Origin: Lewinellaceae bacterium | Lineage (GTDB): Bacteria > Bacteroidota > Bacteroidia > Chitinophagales > Saprospiraceae | DNA: 64,000 bases | Reading direction: 5' to 3' | NCBI GenBank assembly: GCA_020636355.1 | Contig: JACJYB010000001.1 | Span: 62,001-126,000, forward strand | Part shown: positions 36,048 through 45,702 of the stretch, piece by piece | Position numbering within the stretch: the stretch's first letter is position 1 | Layout: each line of letters begins with the position of its first letter | Made by a program: the position numbers and the translations under genes | Notes under the pieces: model-generated | The model's input: only the letters and a program-made list of their open reading frames with translations | The model's database searches: none | Told to the model about the DNA's origin: nothing

Positions 36048-36719
36048 GTGAAACGAATGCTCATGCGCACCCTGATCATCATTCCATTTCTATTGGCTTT
36101 CCTGATTCAAGGTTTCGGACAGGAGCCGCTCATTTTTCAGAATGCTACGCCGGTTGAGCCCAATCGGTACGAGAAAATTGAGGGCAACCCAATGCTATTT
36201 AAGGACTGGCAGACCGGCCGGATTATCGGTAAGGGAGGTACCATATTTCCGGATATCACCTTGAATTATAATGGGTATGCACACGGTTTTGAGGTTAAGC
36301 AAGGCGATCACTACATCGAACTGGATGAGAGCCAGTGCTTGATGGTAGAAGTTTTACAGAATGGCGATACCATGCGATTTGTCACAGAACTGTTACCTCC
36401 GGTTCAGGGTCAGTGGGTGGAACAGATCTATGTAGGAAACGGCGTGTACTGCATTAAGCATTTTAATGTGGAAGTAAGTACTCAAGTGGTCCAGAATGTT
36501 GGAAACAAGGTTGAGTTCAAGCGATTTAATCCCATCGCCCATTATTTCTTTCTGGTGGATGGAGAAATGAAAGAGTTCAGGCCCAAGCGCAAGATGATCC
36601 TGAAGATGCTGGGAAGCTCCAAGGAAATTGAAAAATACGTTGATGATAATGGCATCGACATTGAGACGGACGCCGGTCTCAGGCATTTACTGGAGTACTA
36701 TGCACAATCCAAAATGTGA
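36048..36719 (+). CDS. secreted protein of unknown function
   Basis: This 223-residue product starts at GTG 36048; ATG codons at 36057 and 36063 would also keep the signal peptide (LIIIPFLLAFLIQGFGQ). The mature protein has two halves. The first is beta-rich with KIEGNPMLFKDWQTGRIIG and ALNYNGYAHGFEV-like strands; the second ends in charged helices (KRKMILKMLGSSKEIEKYVDDN). I do not recognise the family, although periplasmic proteins of this size and pattern are common in Saprospiraceae-like genomes. No catalytic motif is visible. Confidence 0.65.
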   Translation: MKRMLMRTLIIIPFLLAFLIQGFGQEPLIFQNATPVEPNRYEKIEGNPMLFKDWQTGRIIGKGGTIFPDITLNYNGYAHGFEVKQGDHYIELDESQCLMVEVLQNGDTMRFVTELLPPVQGQWVEQIYVGNGVYCIKHFNVEVSTQVVQNVGNKVEFKRFNPIAHYFFLVDGEMKEFRPKRKMILKMLGSSKEIEKYVDDNGIDIETDAGLRHLLEYYAQSKM

Positions 36720-36787
36720 TTTTGAGCGCAATCCGAATCCGTTAGTTAAAGATACCCCCCTGCAGAAGATGCTAAATCCTGGTCGAT

Positions 36788-37111
36788 TTAGTCTTTCACC
36801 TTAATGTCGTAGACCTGAACTTTACGCCACAAGTGCCCGCATTCAGCGATGAACTTCTTGTGTAATGGATCTACCTGATAGGCATTCTGATCTTCAACGG
36901 AATCAAAATACATCAACTCGGAAGCAGACCAGCTGCTGTCGATGACATCCCGCTCTTCGGTAGCGGCAGGTACACCTACATAAAGTTTCTGCACCGTAGA
37001 GATGGCGGCCAGTGCCTTGATGCCACTCAGTAGTTGTTCCAGATCTGCGGTAGATTCCGGATTCTTCAACCAAAAAAAGACATGGTGAATTACGCTAGGT
37101 TTTGCGCTCAT
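36788..37111 (-). CDS. Dabb (stress-responsive A/B barrel) family protein
   Basis: The 107-residue protein has the Dabb ferredoxin-like fold pattern: VIHHVFFWLKNPESTADLEQ at the start, LSGIKALAAISTVQKLYVGVP in the middle, and LMYFDSVEDQNAYQVDPLHKKFI before the end. The family forms dimeric barrels; known activities include olivetolic acid cyclase and stress-induced proteins, but most bacterial members are uncharacterised. It is transcribed against its neighbours and stands alone. Confidence 0.9.
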   Translation of the reverse strand: MSAKPSVIHHVFFWLKNPESTADLEQLLSGIKALAAISTVQKLYVGVPAATEERDVIDSSWSASELMYFDSVEDQNAYQVDPLHKKFIAECGHLWRKVQVYDIKVKD

Positions 37112-37513
37112 GATTTCATTTTTAAACCGGGGCGAAAGTTAACCAATGTGAATGGAATCCCGGTGTGTGTGGGATTAAAATGTGCTTCTGAAGGCAGCCA
37201 TCTACCGGACCAGCCGGCTAATGGAGTCAGGGTCAATGCGATTCGACTTCTCAAGAGCTGGCCAATATGCGATCTACAGGGAAACAGCTAGACAATCTGA
37301 CCAAAATTTGGCCAAATTGTTTCCAATCTTCTCATGTATTGTTAAAAAAGACACCCGATATGAGAATATTATTAAGAAGATATTAAATAATTAAAAAAGA
37401 TTGATAATTTTCCCGTGGATTTGCAATAACATAGTAAAAAGGCTTTGGTTTACACTTGCCATCAAGGCCAGCGTTTGAATCACTTCTTTTATTTCACCTA
37501 AATCTCATTGGAA
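37112..37513 (+). other. 402-bp AT-rich leader region upstream of susC-like gene
   Basis: No gene is supported here. The segment at 37360-37440 is very AT-rich and is the likely promoter zone for the SusC/SusD pair. I see no hairpin or riboswitch-like structure that I can defend, and no perfect TAnnTTTG box at a suitable position. Confidence 0.3.
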
Positions 37514-40500
37514 ATGAAAAAATCGTGTCTACTCCTTTTTGCTACCCTATTGGTAGCAACTTTGATGGGACAGAACGTCCAGGGAGTGGTTTCATCGGAT
37601 ACCGGTGAACCGCTCATCGGGGTTTCTATCCTGGAAAAGGGGACCTCCAATGGTACCATCACGGATATCGATGGGTCCTACCAACTCAAACTCAACAATG
37701 CACAGGCCACTCTGGTCTTTTCCTACACCGGATTCCAGTCGAAAGAAATTGCCGTTAACGGTCAGGCGCAGATTGATGTCGTCCTGATCGCTGGCGCCAT
37801 GCTGGATGAAGTGGTAGTCACCGGACTGAATATCCCCCGCGAAAAAAAGGCGTTGGGCTATGCAGCCAGCACCATTGATGCCAAGGAATTGGAAATGACC
37901 CCAATCACTAATTTTGCCACCGCTCTGTATGGCAAGGCCCCGGGAGTATCCATCCGTACGACTCCAGGTGGCGCTACGAGCGGCTCAAACATCAACGTGA
38001 GGGGCTTCTCGTCCATCACCGGAAACACCCAGCCACTTATCGTCCTGGATGGGGTGCCGATTCGAAATGGCGAATACAACAACACCAACTACTGGGGAGA
38101 CCAGCGCATCCGTGGAAACGGTTTGACCGACATCAACATGGATGACATTGAAAACATTTCCGTGCTGAAAGGTGCTTCTGCAGCCGCCTTGTATGGCTCG
38201 GAAGCGGTGAACGGGGTGATCCTCCTTACTTCTAAAAAAGGAGCGAAGGACAAAGGATTGGGCGTGGAGTTCAATGCCAGTTACAGTGCCGATCGCATCG
38301 CTTATCTGCCGCGCTATCAGAACATCCGCGGGCCTGGTTATTTTACCAGCCTGGCAGATGCCGGTCAGGATGAAGCTGGCTTCATTTATTATGACGTTAA
38401 TAAAGACGGTACACCGGATACCCGGGGATTGATCAATACCAGTGTAAACTTTGGTCCCCTCTTTGATGGCCAGCCGATTATGGCCTGGGATGGTGTTATC
38501 CGTCCATACGTTGCATCGAATGCCAGTTATGCCGACCTCTTTCAGAATGCCCATAGTTCTGACATCAACCTGGCGGTTACAAATGGTGGGGAACGGTCTT
38601 CCATCCGTTTTTCATTTACCCGTCAGGACAACCAGATGATCTCCTTTGGTTCCAAAAACCAGCGGAACATTGCCAACCTGACAACCAGTTTCAGAACCAA
38701 TAAAAATCTGAACACGGTCCTGAATGTCAAATACATCAACCAGTACACCAAAGACCGTCCTTATAAAGTGGATCGCCTGATCAACAACTTTACCGGGATG
38801 ATGAACACTTTTGAAGCAGCTGACTGGTACTTCAACAAGTACAAGACCAGTCTGGGTTATAAATTCCGTACAGGTACTCAGGCCAGTTTGACACCCGATG
38901 AAAACATCATTTACAATGGATTCAAAGGTGACATCGCCGATTACGTCTGGCGGGTTAACGAGCAGCACTCGGACGAATACAGCAACCGGGTCATCGCCAA
39001 TATCCAACAAAGTTGGACCATACTGGAAGGTTTAACCTTGCGGGGTATCATCGGTACCGACCTGACGACCCTGAATACGCAAAACCGGAACTCCACCGAA
39101 CAGCCCAGCGCACTGTATGCGAATCCGGGGGGTGGATTTTCCTTAAGCAATGAAGTGAATACCCTGGTTTACGGCGATGTATTATTGTCATATGACATCA
39201 GCCTGACCCGGGACCTGGATTTGGGTTTGAAAGCCGGCTACAATGCACGGAAAGAAGATTATTCACTGGTTAACCGCGGAACTTCCGGCGGCCTGAGCCC
39301 GGAGAACTTCTTTGATATTTCTGCATCGATCAATACCCCGGGTGGATCCAACAACCGGACATCGCGGGTATTGGACGCGATGCTTGGCATTGCTAGCCTG
39401 AGCTACAAAGACTTCGTTTACCTGGAGGGTACCATTCGGAGAGACCGGACCTCTACGATTTCCCCGAACAACAACTCTTTCATTTACCCGTCGGTTAACG
39501 CCAGCTTCCTGCTGAACGAAGCATTTGCTTTGCCAAGTGCTTTCCGTTTAGCCAAATTGCGTGCCTCCTATGGGATCGTAGGTAATTACCCGGACATTTA
39601 CCGGGCGAATATCGCCTACAACCAAAACACATTGGGTGTACAGTACGAAGGCGGACGCCCCATCCTGTATTCCTACATCAGCAATGCCTTCGGCAACGAT
39701 CTGATCCGGCCTGAGCAAAAACGCGAATTTGAAATTGGTCTTGAAGCCAATCTCTGGGCTAGGCTTCGTGCAGATTTCAGCTTCTACAATGGTCGTATCG
39801 TCGATCAGATCCTCCCGGTTGACCTGCCCCGGTCGTCAGGCGCCCGTACGGTGCTGACCAATATCGGTACCCTGCGGAATAAGGGCATTGAAATCCAGAT
39901 AGGTGGTGATGTGGTCCAGAAAGAGAACTTCTACTGGAATGCAACCATAAATTATGCACGGAACGTGAACGCAGTTGAAAAACTGGCCAACGGAGCTACC
40001 GAACTGCTGCATGCCGACTTTGATGGAAATGCTGCACAGATCCGTTCTGTGGTCGGACAACCGATCGGGGACATTTATGCCCACCCGGTCGCTACCAATG
40101 AGAAAGGTGAAAAGATCGTTGCACCCAACGGGCTTTATCAGCTGGATGGCAACACCTGGGAAAAATATGGCAATGCATTACCTGATTTCGAGGGCGGTAT
40201 CATCAATTCACTGGGTTACCGCGGATTCACCCTGGACATCGTTGCGGATTTCAGTGTAGGGGGATCGATCATGCCGACCGGTATTTACTGGTTGACCAGC
40301 CGTGGTTTGACCGAAGAGAGTTTGAATTACATGGATGCTGAACATGGTGGACTGCGTTATTACGTGGATGCCAACGGTCAGGGGATCCAGACTTCGGCCG
40401 ATCGCGGACCTAATGGTGAGCAAGTATTTAATGACGGTATTCTTCTCGAAGGCGTTTCCCTTTCAGGTGAAACCAATACCAACGTAATCTCACAGGCTAC

Positions 40501-40822
40501 CTATTACAATGGTACCTACAACTGGGGTGGCCCTCAGTACGGTAACTCCCGGTATGAATTGTACATCAATAAAAACAATTGGTTTAAAGTGCGTGAGTTG
40601 GCGCTGGGCTACAACATTCCTCAAACCATAACGGCTAAGGCCGGTATGTCGAATGCCAGAATCTCCGTATTTGGCCGTAATCTTTTCTTTATCTACCGGA
40701 GCATCAAAGATCTGGACCCGGAACAAACCACTGCCGGTTCGCGCTGGTACCAGAACATCAACAATGCAGGTAATAATCCATCATTCCGCACATTCGGAAT
40801 TGAATTACGGACAAAATTTTAA
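37514..40822 (+). CDS. SusC/RagA-type TonB-dependent outer-membrane receptor
   Basis: From ATG 37514 (MKKSCLLLFATLLVATLMG) the protein has 1,102 residues. After the signal comes a CarboxypepD-like domain (VQGVVSSDTGEPLIGVSILE), then LDEVVVTGLNIP, the TonB-box-like segment, a plug with NINVRGFSSITGNTQPLIVL and GASAAALYGSEAVNGVILL, and a 22-strand barrel ending FRTFGIELRTKF. It forms the outer-membrane channel of a SusCD pair that takes up oligosaccharides or other large ligands with energy from TonB-ExbBD. The partner SusD gene starts 22 bp downstream. No anti-sigma or hybrid sensor lies next to it, so its inducer is not evident. Confidence 0.95.
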   Translation: MKKSCLLLFATLLVATLMGQNVQGVVSSDTGEPLIGVSILEKGTSNGTITDIDGSYQLKLNNAQATLVFSYTGFQSKEIAVNGQAQIDVVLIAGAMLDEVVVTGLNIPREKKALGYAASTIDAKELEMTPITNFATALYGKAPGVSIRTTPGGATSGSNINVRGFSSITGNTQPLIVLDGVPIRNGEYNNTNYWGDQRIRGNGLTDINMDDIENISVLKGASAAALYGSEAVNGVILLTSKKGAKDKGLGVEFNASYSADRIAYLPRYQNIRGPGYFTSLADAGQDEAGFIYYDVNKDGTPDTRGLINTSVNFGPLFDGQPIMAWDGVIRPYVASNASYADLFQNAHSSDINLAVTNGGERSSIRFSFTRQDNQMISFGSKNQRNIANLTTSFRTNKNLNTVLNVKYINQYTKDRPYKVDRLINNFTGMMNTFEAADWYFNKYKTSLGYKFRTGTQASLTPDENIIYNGFKGDIADYVWRVNEQHSDEYSNRVIANIQQSWTILEGLTLRGIIGTDLTTLNTQNRNSTEQPSALYANPGGGFSLSNEVNTLVYGDVLLSYDISLTRDLDLGLKAGYNARKEDYSLVNRGTSGGLSPENFFDISASINTPGGSNNRTSRVLDAMLGIASLSYKDFVYLEGTIRRDRTSTISPNNNSFIYPSVNASFLLNEAFALPSAFRLAKLRASYGIVGNYPDIYRANIAYNQNTLGVQYEGGRPILYSYISNAFGNDLIRPEQKREFEIGLEANLWARLRADFSFYNGRIVDQILPVDLPRSSGARTVLTNIGTLRNKGIEIQIGGDVVQKENFYWNATINYARNVNAVEKLANGATELLHADFDGNAAQIRSVVGQPIGDIYAHPVATNEKGEKIVAPNGLYQLDGNTWEKYGNALPDFEGGIINSLGYRGFTLDIVADFSVGGSIMPTGIYWLTSRGLTEESLNYMDAEHGGLRYYVDANGQGIQTSADRGPNGEQVFNDGILLEGVSLSGETNTNVISQATYYNGTYNWGGPQYGNSRYELYINKNNWFKVRELALGYNIPQTITAKAGMSNARISVFGRNLFFIYRSIKDLDPEQTTAGSRWYQNINNAGNNPSFRTFGIELRTKF

Positions 40823-40844
40823 TCACGATTAAAAAAGACCAAAA

Positions 40845-42431
40845 ATGAAATCTATTCTTATAAATAGCATCCTGGTCGTTCTGGTGTTGCTCTCTGCCTG
40901 TCAAAAAGCCGACTTCGCAGATGCTTATCCGGATCCTTCCAAGGTGTCAACCACATCCATCGAGCGACAGTTTACCGGGATACTGAATTCCGGTGTGGAC
41001 TATGTCGTTCCCAATTACCGCAATTATTTTGTTACCCTGCGGATTACCTTAAATCCGTGGACTCAGTCCATTGGCTGGATCAATACACCGAATCAGTATG
41101 TACCCGGGTCATCCGGTGTGGAGGACGTTTGGTTCAATTATTACGACGTACTGGCGCAATACCGCGAATTCCAGAAAGTGTGGAATGCAACGGAAGCAAC
41201 CAAGCAGGAAGACCTGAAGATATTTAATATGGCCGCAGCTATCTTCCTGTATGGCGAGACGGAGCGGATGGTCGATCTATTTGGTGAGATTCCATTCTTC
41301 GAAGCCGGACTGCTGAGTACCAACAATGGTGATTACAACAATTCGTATGCAGCTTTCGATCAAGGCGATGCTGTCTATGGATTTATGTTGGATGAATTGA
41401 AGTCCATTGCCGATCAGATGAAGACCCTTTCCGTAGGGACTGGATTCCAGGCTTCCTTCAAAGCTCAGGACATTATCAATAATGGCAACCTGGATTTGTG
41501 GAGACGATATGCCAATTCACTGCGCTTACGGATGCTGACCCGCGTGTCAGCCAGTTCTGAATTCAGTTCACGAGCCAGTTCGGAGATCGCTGAGATCATC
41601 GGAAATCCGACCGATTATCCGGTGGTGGAAAATAACGATCAGAACATCATGATTGATGTTTTCGACATTAATACGCCGATCAACTCCAAAGGTTTCCAGC
41701 AAGGGATTAATTCCAGTGGCTGGGACGGTGACGATGCTCCTGAGAAAATGATCAACTTCCTCAAAGACTCAAAGGATCCCAGGTTGCGTATTTTGTTTGA
41801 GCCGGGTACCGAAGCCGGAGGTGAATACGTAGGTCTTAATCCGCTTTTGACAGGTAACGAGCAGCAAGCCCTGGTCAACGGAGGTCAGATCGCTTATTAC
41901 AACCGGACAACCACCAGCCAAAATCAGTTCTTCCCCGGTGTGATCATTAATGCCGCCGAGGTCAGTTTCCTGAAAGCAGAATATTATGTAAAAGGTGGCA
42001 ATGATGCGTTGGCTCAGGCTGCTTACGAAACCGGAATCCGCCAGTCCATCGAATTTTATATGTCGGTGAATGCTGGTAGTGACGATCAGGTGGCAGCAGC
42101 TACACCTCCGACGGAGGAAGAAATTACCGCATTGCTGGCTTCTGATCCGGTCAACTGGAGCAACGCGACGACCAGTGATGCGAAGATGGCCCTGATCGCT
42201 TACCAGAAGTGGGTGCATTTCAACATCATCCAGCCCTACCAGAACTGGGCGGAGCTCAGACGCCTGGATGTACCCCAGCTACAGTTCTGGGTGGATAATT
42301 CCAGCACCCAGACCAATCCGCCGGTACGGTGGAGCATCCCTGGGAATGAAATAACCTACAATGCGGCTAATTATCAGGCCATTTCCGGCAATGATAAACT
42401 GGATCGCAAGCTCTTTTGGGATGTAAAATAA
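40845..42431 (+). CDS. SusD/RagB-like surface lipoprotein (SusD_2 type)
   Basis: The 528-residue protein begins with a lipoprotein signal (VLVLLSACQK) and follows the SusD-like_2 architecture. TPR-like helices include LKIFNMAAAIFLYGETERMVDLFGEIP and LDLWRRYANSLRLRMLTRVS, and a C-terminal region contains INAAEVSFLKAEYYVKGG with YQKWVHFNIIQPYQNWAELRRL. It caps the SusC barrel and binds the ligand at the cell surface. It is 22 bp from susC and followed by a strong terminator, so the pair is a closed transcription unit. The ligand cannot be named, as no adjacent glycoside hydrolase is specific. Confidence 0.94.
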   Translation: MKSILINSILVVLVLLSACQKADFADAYPDPSKVSTTSIERQFTGILNSGVDYVVPNYRNYFVTLRITLNPWTQSIGWINTPNQYVPGSSGVEDVWFNYYDVLAQYREFQKVWNATEATKQEDLKIFNMAAAIFLYGETERMVDLFGEIPFFEAGLLSTNNGDYNNSYAAFDQGDAVYGFMLDELKSIADQMKTLSVGTGFQASFKAQDIINNGNLDLWRRYANSLRLRMLTRVSASSEFSSRASSEIAEIIGNPTDYPVVENNDQNIMIDVFDINTPINSKGFQQGINSSGWDGDDAPEKMINFLKDSKDPRLRILFEPGTEAGGEYVGLNPLLTGNEQQALVNGGQIAYYNRTTTSQNQFFPGVIINAAEVSFLKAEYYVKGGNDALAQAAYETGIRQSIEFYMSVNAGSDDQVAAATPPTEEEITALLASDPVNWSNATTSDAKMALIAYQKWVHFNIIQPYQNWAELRRLDVPQLQFWVDNSSTQTNPPVRWSIPGNEITYNAANYQAISGNDKLDRKLFWDVK

Positions 42432-42459
42432 ATAGTCTTTCATAGTCATAAAATTGGAA

Positions 42460-42500
42460 TCGGGTGCTTATTTTAGAAAGATGAGCACCCGAATTTTTTT
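42460..42500 (+). terminator. Rho-independent terminator of the SusCD operon
   Basis: TCGGGTGCT at 42460-42468 pairs perfectly with AGCACCCGA at 42484-42492, followed by seven T residues. It lies 28 bp after the susD stop and separates SusCD from the FG-GAP gene. Confidence 0.87.
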
Positions 42501-42521
42501 ATGTAGTTCCGGACTGAACCT

Positions 42522-44111
42522 ATGAGAAGTAACTCCAGTCGCGGGCTGATGCCCAAAAGGGCGGTAATTGTTGGACTCTTTGGATGCATGCTACTCATCG
42601 GTCTGCGCTCTGGACCAGGCTTGGCCAGACAAAATGCCTCGGACGAGCATCCTCCTGTCTTGCCGGTAGCTCAGGTGACCATTGGAGAGGCTGCTGCGCG
42701 CAAATATTGTCAGGCTTGTCATTTGTTTCCCGAGCCGGCCCTATTGGATCAGCACACCTGGGTTAATAACGTACTTCCCAATATGGGATCCCGCCTGGGA
42801 ATCCGCACCTCCGGATATGACCCGGTCAGGGAAGCGGACCCCGCTGAGCGTATTTATCTGAAACAACTGAATGTCTACCCGGACAAGCCCCTGATCACTA
42901 AAGCAGAATGGCAGTCCATCGTTGACTATTACCGTTCTCAGGCGCCCAGGCAGCTCCCTTCTCCGCCGGCCAGGACCAATATCTCCAGTCAACCACCACC
43001 TTTTGTAGCCAGTGAAATCAAAATTGGCGAAAAAGAAGTCCCCCAGGTTTCGTTGTTGAAATACGATCCGGCGGGACAACGGCTTTACATCGGTGACCAT
43101 CTTGAATTGTATGCTCTGGATAAGGCGTTGACCATCCAGTCCTCCTGGCAATTGCAAACGCCCGCGGTAGATATGGCTCATGCCCTGAAATCGCTTTTTG
43201 TTTTGGGCATCGGCACCTTCAGCCCCTCGGACAAGAAGGAAGGGGTCTTTTTCCCCCTGTTGTCCGCAGATCCGGCGCTAGCCCGGACCATGATCATTGA
43301 ACACTTGCCCAGACCTGTCCAGTTTGCCATTGGAGATTTGAATGGAGATGCAAAATCCGATGTGGTCGTGTGCGGGTTTGGCAATCATCAGGGAAGGTTG
43401 GCCTGGTACGATGGAGGATCTGCTTCCGGAGAACACGTGTTAACAACTTTGCCGGGAGCCCGTAAGGCAATCATTCAGGACCTGAATGGCGATGGGAAGC
43501 CCGAGATATTGGCGCTTATGGCTCAGGCCTGGGAGAAATTGTCCATTTATTACAATCAGGGTGGGGGGGTATTTAAAGAACAGACGGCTTTGAGTTTTCC
43601 ACCGGTTTACGGGGTGAGTTACTTTGAGTTGGCCGACTTTAACCGCGACGGGCACGTGGACGTGCTGCTGACGAACGGTGACAATTGGGATTATTCTCCG
43701 ATTGACAAGCCCTATCACGGTATCCGCATCTTTCTGAATGACGGCCAGAATCATTTTAATGAATCCTTTTTCTTTCCCATGTACGGATGCAGTGAAGCGC
43801 GTGCTTTAGATTTCGACAAGGACGGAGACCTGGACCTGGTGGCCATCGCATTTTACAACAATTTAACGACGGTAAGCACCCGGAGTTTTGTGTACCTGGA
43901 AAATACCGGGAATCTGCATTTCGTAGCCCACTACATGCCTGAAACGGGCAATGGCCGCTGGCTGACCATGGATGTCGGAGACTTTGATCAGGATGGCTAT
44001 GCCGACGTCTTTTTAGGATCCTATTTTCACAACCTGGCTGAACTGACGAAATCCCTTAAGACCGGAATGACGAGTTTTCCCCAGGTCATGCTATTGAATT
44101 ACCGGAAATAG
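42522..44111 (+). CDS. secreted FG-GAP/VCBS repeat protein with N-terminal CxxCH motif
   Basis: The 529-residue protein has a signal peptide (VIVGLFGCMLLIGLRSGPGLA). A cytochrome-like segment carries CQACH at about residue 66 with a conserved LFPEPALLDQHTW following. Calcium-binding FG-GAP repeats then form a beta-propeller: GDLNGDAKSDVVV, QDLNGDGKPEILAL, ADFNRDGHVDVLLTNGD, DFDKDGDLDLVAI and GDFDQDGYADVFLGS. Such proteins occur in Bacteroidota and Planctomycetota near SusCD genes. The CxxCH could bind haem or be structural. It starts after the SusCD terminator, so it probably has its own promoter between 42500 and 42522 or is read through. Confidence 0.85.
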   Translation: MRSNSSRGLMPKRAVIVGLFGCMLLIGLRSGPGLARQNASDEHPPVLPVAQVTIGEAAARKYCQACHLFPEPALLDQHTWVNNVLPNMGSRLGIRTSGYDPVREADPAERIYLKQLNVYPDKPLITKAEWQSIVDYYRSQAPRQLPSPPARTNISSQPPPFVASEIKIGEKEVPQVSLLKYDPAGQRLYIGDHLELYALDKALTIQSSWQLQTPAVDMAHALKSLFVLGIGTFSPSDKKEGVFFPLLSADPALARTMIIEHLPRPVQFAIGDLNGDAKSDVVVCGFGNHQGRLAWYDGGSASGEHVLTTLPGARKAIIQDLNGDGKPEILALMAQAWEKLSIYYNQGGGVFKEQTALSFPPVYGVSYFELADFNRDGHVDVLLTNGDNWDYSPIDKPYHGIRIFLNDGQNHFNESFFFPMYGCSEARALDFDKDGDLDLVAIAFYNNLTTVSTRSFVYLENTGNLHFVAHYMPETGNGRWLTMDVGDFDQDGYADVFLGSYFHNLAELTKSLKTGMTSFPQVMLLNYRK

Positions 44112-44116
44112 CAATT

Positions 44117-44161
44117 GTTAAAACCCAAAACAAATTGCTCTTATAAATCTTTGGGTTAAAC
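44117..44161. terminator. possible bidirectional terminator between the FG-GAP gene and modC
   Basis: GTTAAAACCCAAA (44117-44129) faces TTTGGGTTAAAC near 44150-44161, in the gap between convergent genes. An inner pair, GCAATTG/CAAATTGC, is nested in the same stretch. The right arm overlaps the end of modC. Confidence 0.35.
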
Positions 44162-45034
44162 ATTCATACCGACAATGAACGGATTGAAAGCTTTGGAAAT
44201 AATCAGTACCGGGCTACCTACCTGCAATCCCAGCAAATCCTCCGATGTGGCCAAAACATTTACCACTTCGGAGCCGACCAGGACATCTACTAAAAAGAGC
44301 ACGCCGGTCGGCCGGATCTGAACGATGGTCCCCTGAGCCCGGTAGCGGCCACTGACGGTTTCCGAGGAGAAAAGCTCAGCCGGACTGCCCTGTCGTATCA
44401 ATTGTCCTTGTTCGATGACGCAGACTTGCTGGGCCAGTTTAAACAATTCCGGTAGGTCATGCGAAACCAGGAAGATGGTTAAATTATACGTGTCCTTGAG
44501 GCGAATGAGGTAGTCCTGAAGCGTTTGACGCATGGAGGCATCCAGCGCAGCCAACGGCTCGTCAAGAAGCAGGATCCGGGGCTTACGCACGATAGCCCGG
44601 GCAAGCGCAACCCGTTGTTGTTGACCGCCGGATAATTGCCTGGGGTACCGGTCTGCCAGCGAATGGAGATCCATCATCTGCATCAGTTCATCAATTATTT
44701 TCGGAGAGTCTTCCTTGGGAAGCCCGAAAAGCAGGTTTTCCTGAACCTTCAGATGCGGAAAGAGTGCATAATCCTGGAAAACGAACCCTACCGATCGGTG
44801 TTGGGGAGAAGTGTTTTTTTGGCTATTGCTGTCGTACCATACCGTATCATCGACCTGAAGATGGCCTTCATCAGGAGTCATCAGGCCGGCCATCATCCGT
44901 AGAATGGACGTTTTGCCGGATCCGGAAGGGCCGAATAGTCCGGTTATGGTCCCCGGGAGCGCCAGTGACTGAACGTCAAGCTCCATGATGCCCTGAGCGG
45001 AGTGTAATCTTTTCTTAAAATGCCAGCGGATCAT
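44156..45034 (-). CDS. modC: molybdate ABC transporter ATP-binding protein
   Basis: From ATG 45034, which overlaps the modB stop by ATGA, the protein has 292 residues. Walker A is GPSGSGKTS, the Q-loop is FVFQDYALFPHL, the signature is LSGGQQQRVALARA, Walker B is ILLLDEPLAALD and the H-loop is LVSHDLPEL. The C-terminal quarter is a TOBE/Mop-like regulatory domain (GTIVQIRPTGVLFLVDVLVG), which senses oxyanion in ModC proteins. The longer frame to 45070 would overlap modB further and is not needed. It energises ModB with molybdate or tungstate delivered by ModA. Confidence 0.93.
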   Translation of the reverse strand: MIRWHFKKRLHSAQGIMELDVQSLALPGTITGLFGPSGSGKTSILRMMAGLMTPDEGHLQVDDTVWYDSNSQKNTSPQHRSVGFVFQDYALFPHLKVQENLLFGLPKEDSPKIIDELMQMMDLHSLADRYPRQLSGGQQQRVALARAIVRKPRILLLDEPLAALDASMRQTLQDYLIRLKDTYNLTIFLVSHDLPELFKLAQQVCVIEQGQLIRQGSPAELFSSETVSGRYRAQGTIVQIRPTGVLFLVDVLVGSEVVNVLATSEDLLGLQVGSPVLIISKAFNPFIVGMNV

Positions 45035-45702
45035 CGGTTCCAGGTATTGAAGCTCCTGCCATTGATCCATGACACGAGCCAGACGATGAGAAAGGTAATG
45101 ACCAGTAGAATCAGTGCGTAGGCATTGGCGGCCCGGTAGTTCAATGTTTCGACGGCTTCAAAGATGGCTACGGATGCGACCCGCGTCCGGCCGGGAATGT
45201 TGCCTCCGATCATGAGGATCACCCCAAATTCACCGATTGTATGCGCAAAACTGAGTACCGTACCGGTGAGTATGGCTGGGCGGATGTTAGGGATCAGGAT
45301 GCGTCGCAAGATCACCCAGCGGGACTTTCCCAGGGTTAGTCCGGCTTCGGTGAGGGAGTGGGGCAGTGATTGCAGTGCGGCCTGGATCGGCTGGACCATA
45401 AATGGCAGACTGTATATCATGGATGCGACAACGAGGCCGCCAAAAGAGAAAACCAGCCGGATGGCCAGCCATTTTTCCAGCCATGCTCCAAATAAATAGG
45501 ATGGGCTAAAGGCGACCAAAATATAAAAGCCCAGTACGGTGGGTGGCAGCACCAGGGGCATGCTGATTAAGGTTTCCAGGAAGGGTTTCCAGCGACTACG
45601 GTGATTGGCCAGCAAATAGGCGAGAGGTATCCCCGCAAAGAGCAGAATCACCGTCGTAATTCCGGCTAATTCAAGCGATAATAATATTGGTTGCCAGTCC
45701 AT
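45031..45702 (-). CDS. modB: molybdate ABC transporter permease
   Basis: The 223-residue protein has five to six transmembrane helices and the classic ModB features LVLPPTVLGFYILVAFSP and EAGLTLGKSRWVILRRILIP (the EAA loop that contacts the ATPase), then GTVLSFAHTIGEFGVILMIGG. Length matches E. coli ModB. Its start overlaps the stop of the TOBE gene and its stop overlaps the modC start, so the three products are translationally coupled. Confidence 0.95.
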   Translation of the reverse strand: MDWQPILLSLELAGITTVILLFAGIPLAYLLANHRSRWKPFLETLISMPLVLPPTVLGFYILVAFSPSYLFGAWLEKWLAIRLVFSFGGLVVASMIYSLPFMVQPIQAALQSLPHSLTEAGLTLGKSRWVILRRILIPNIRPAILTGTVLSFAHTIGEFGVILMIGGNIPGRTRVASVAIFEAVETLNYRAANAYALILLVITFLIVWLVSWINGRSFNTWNR

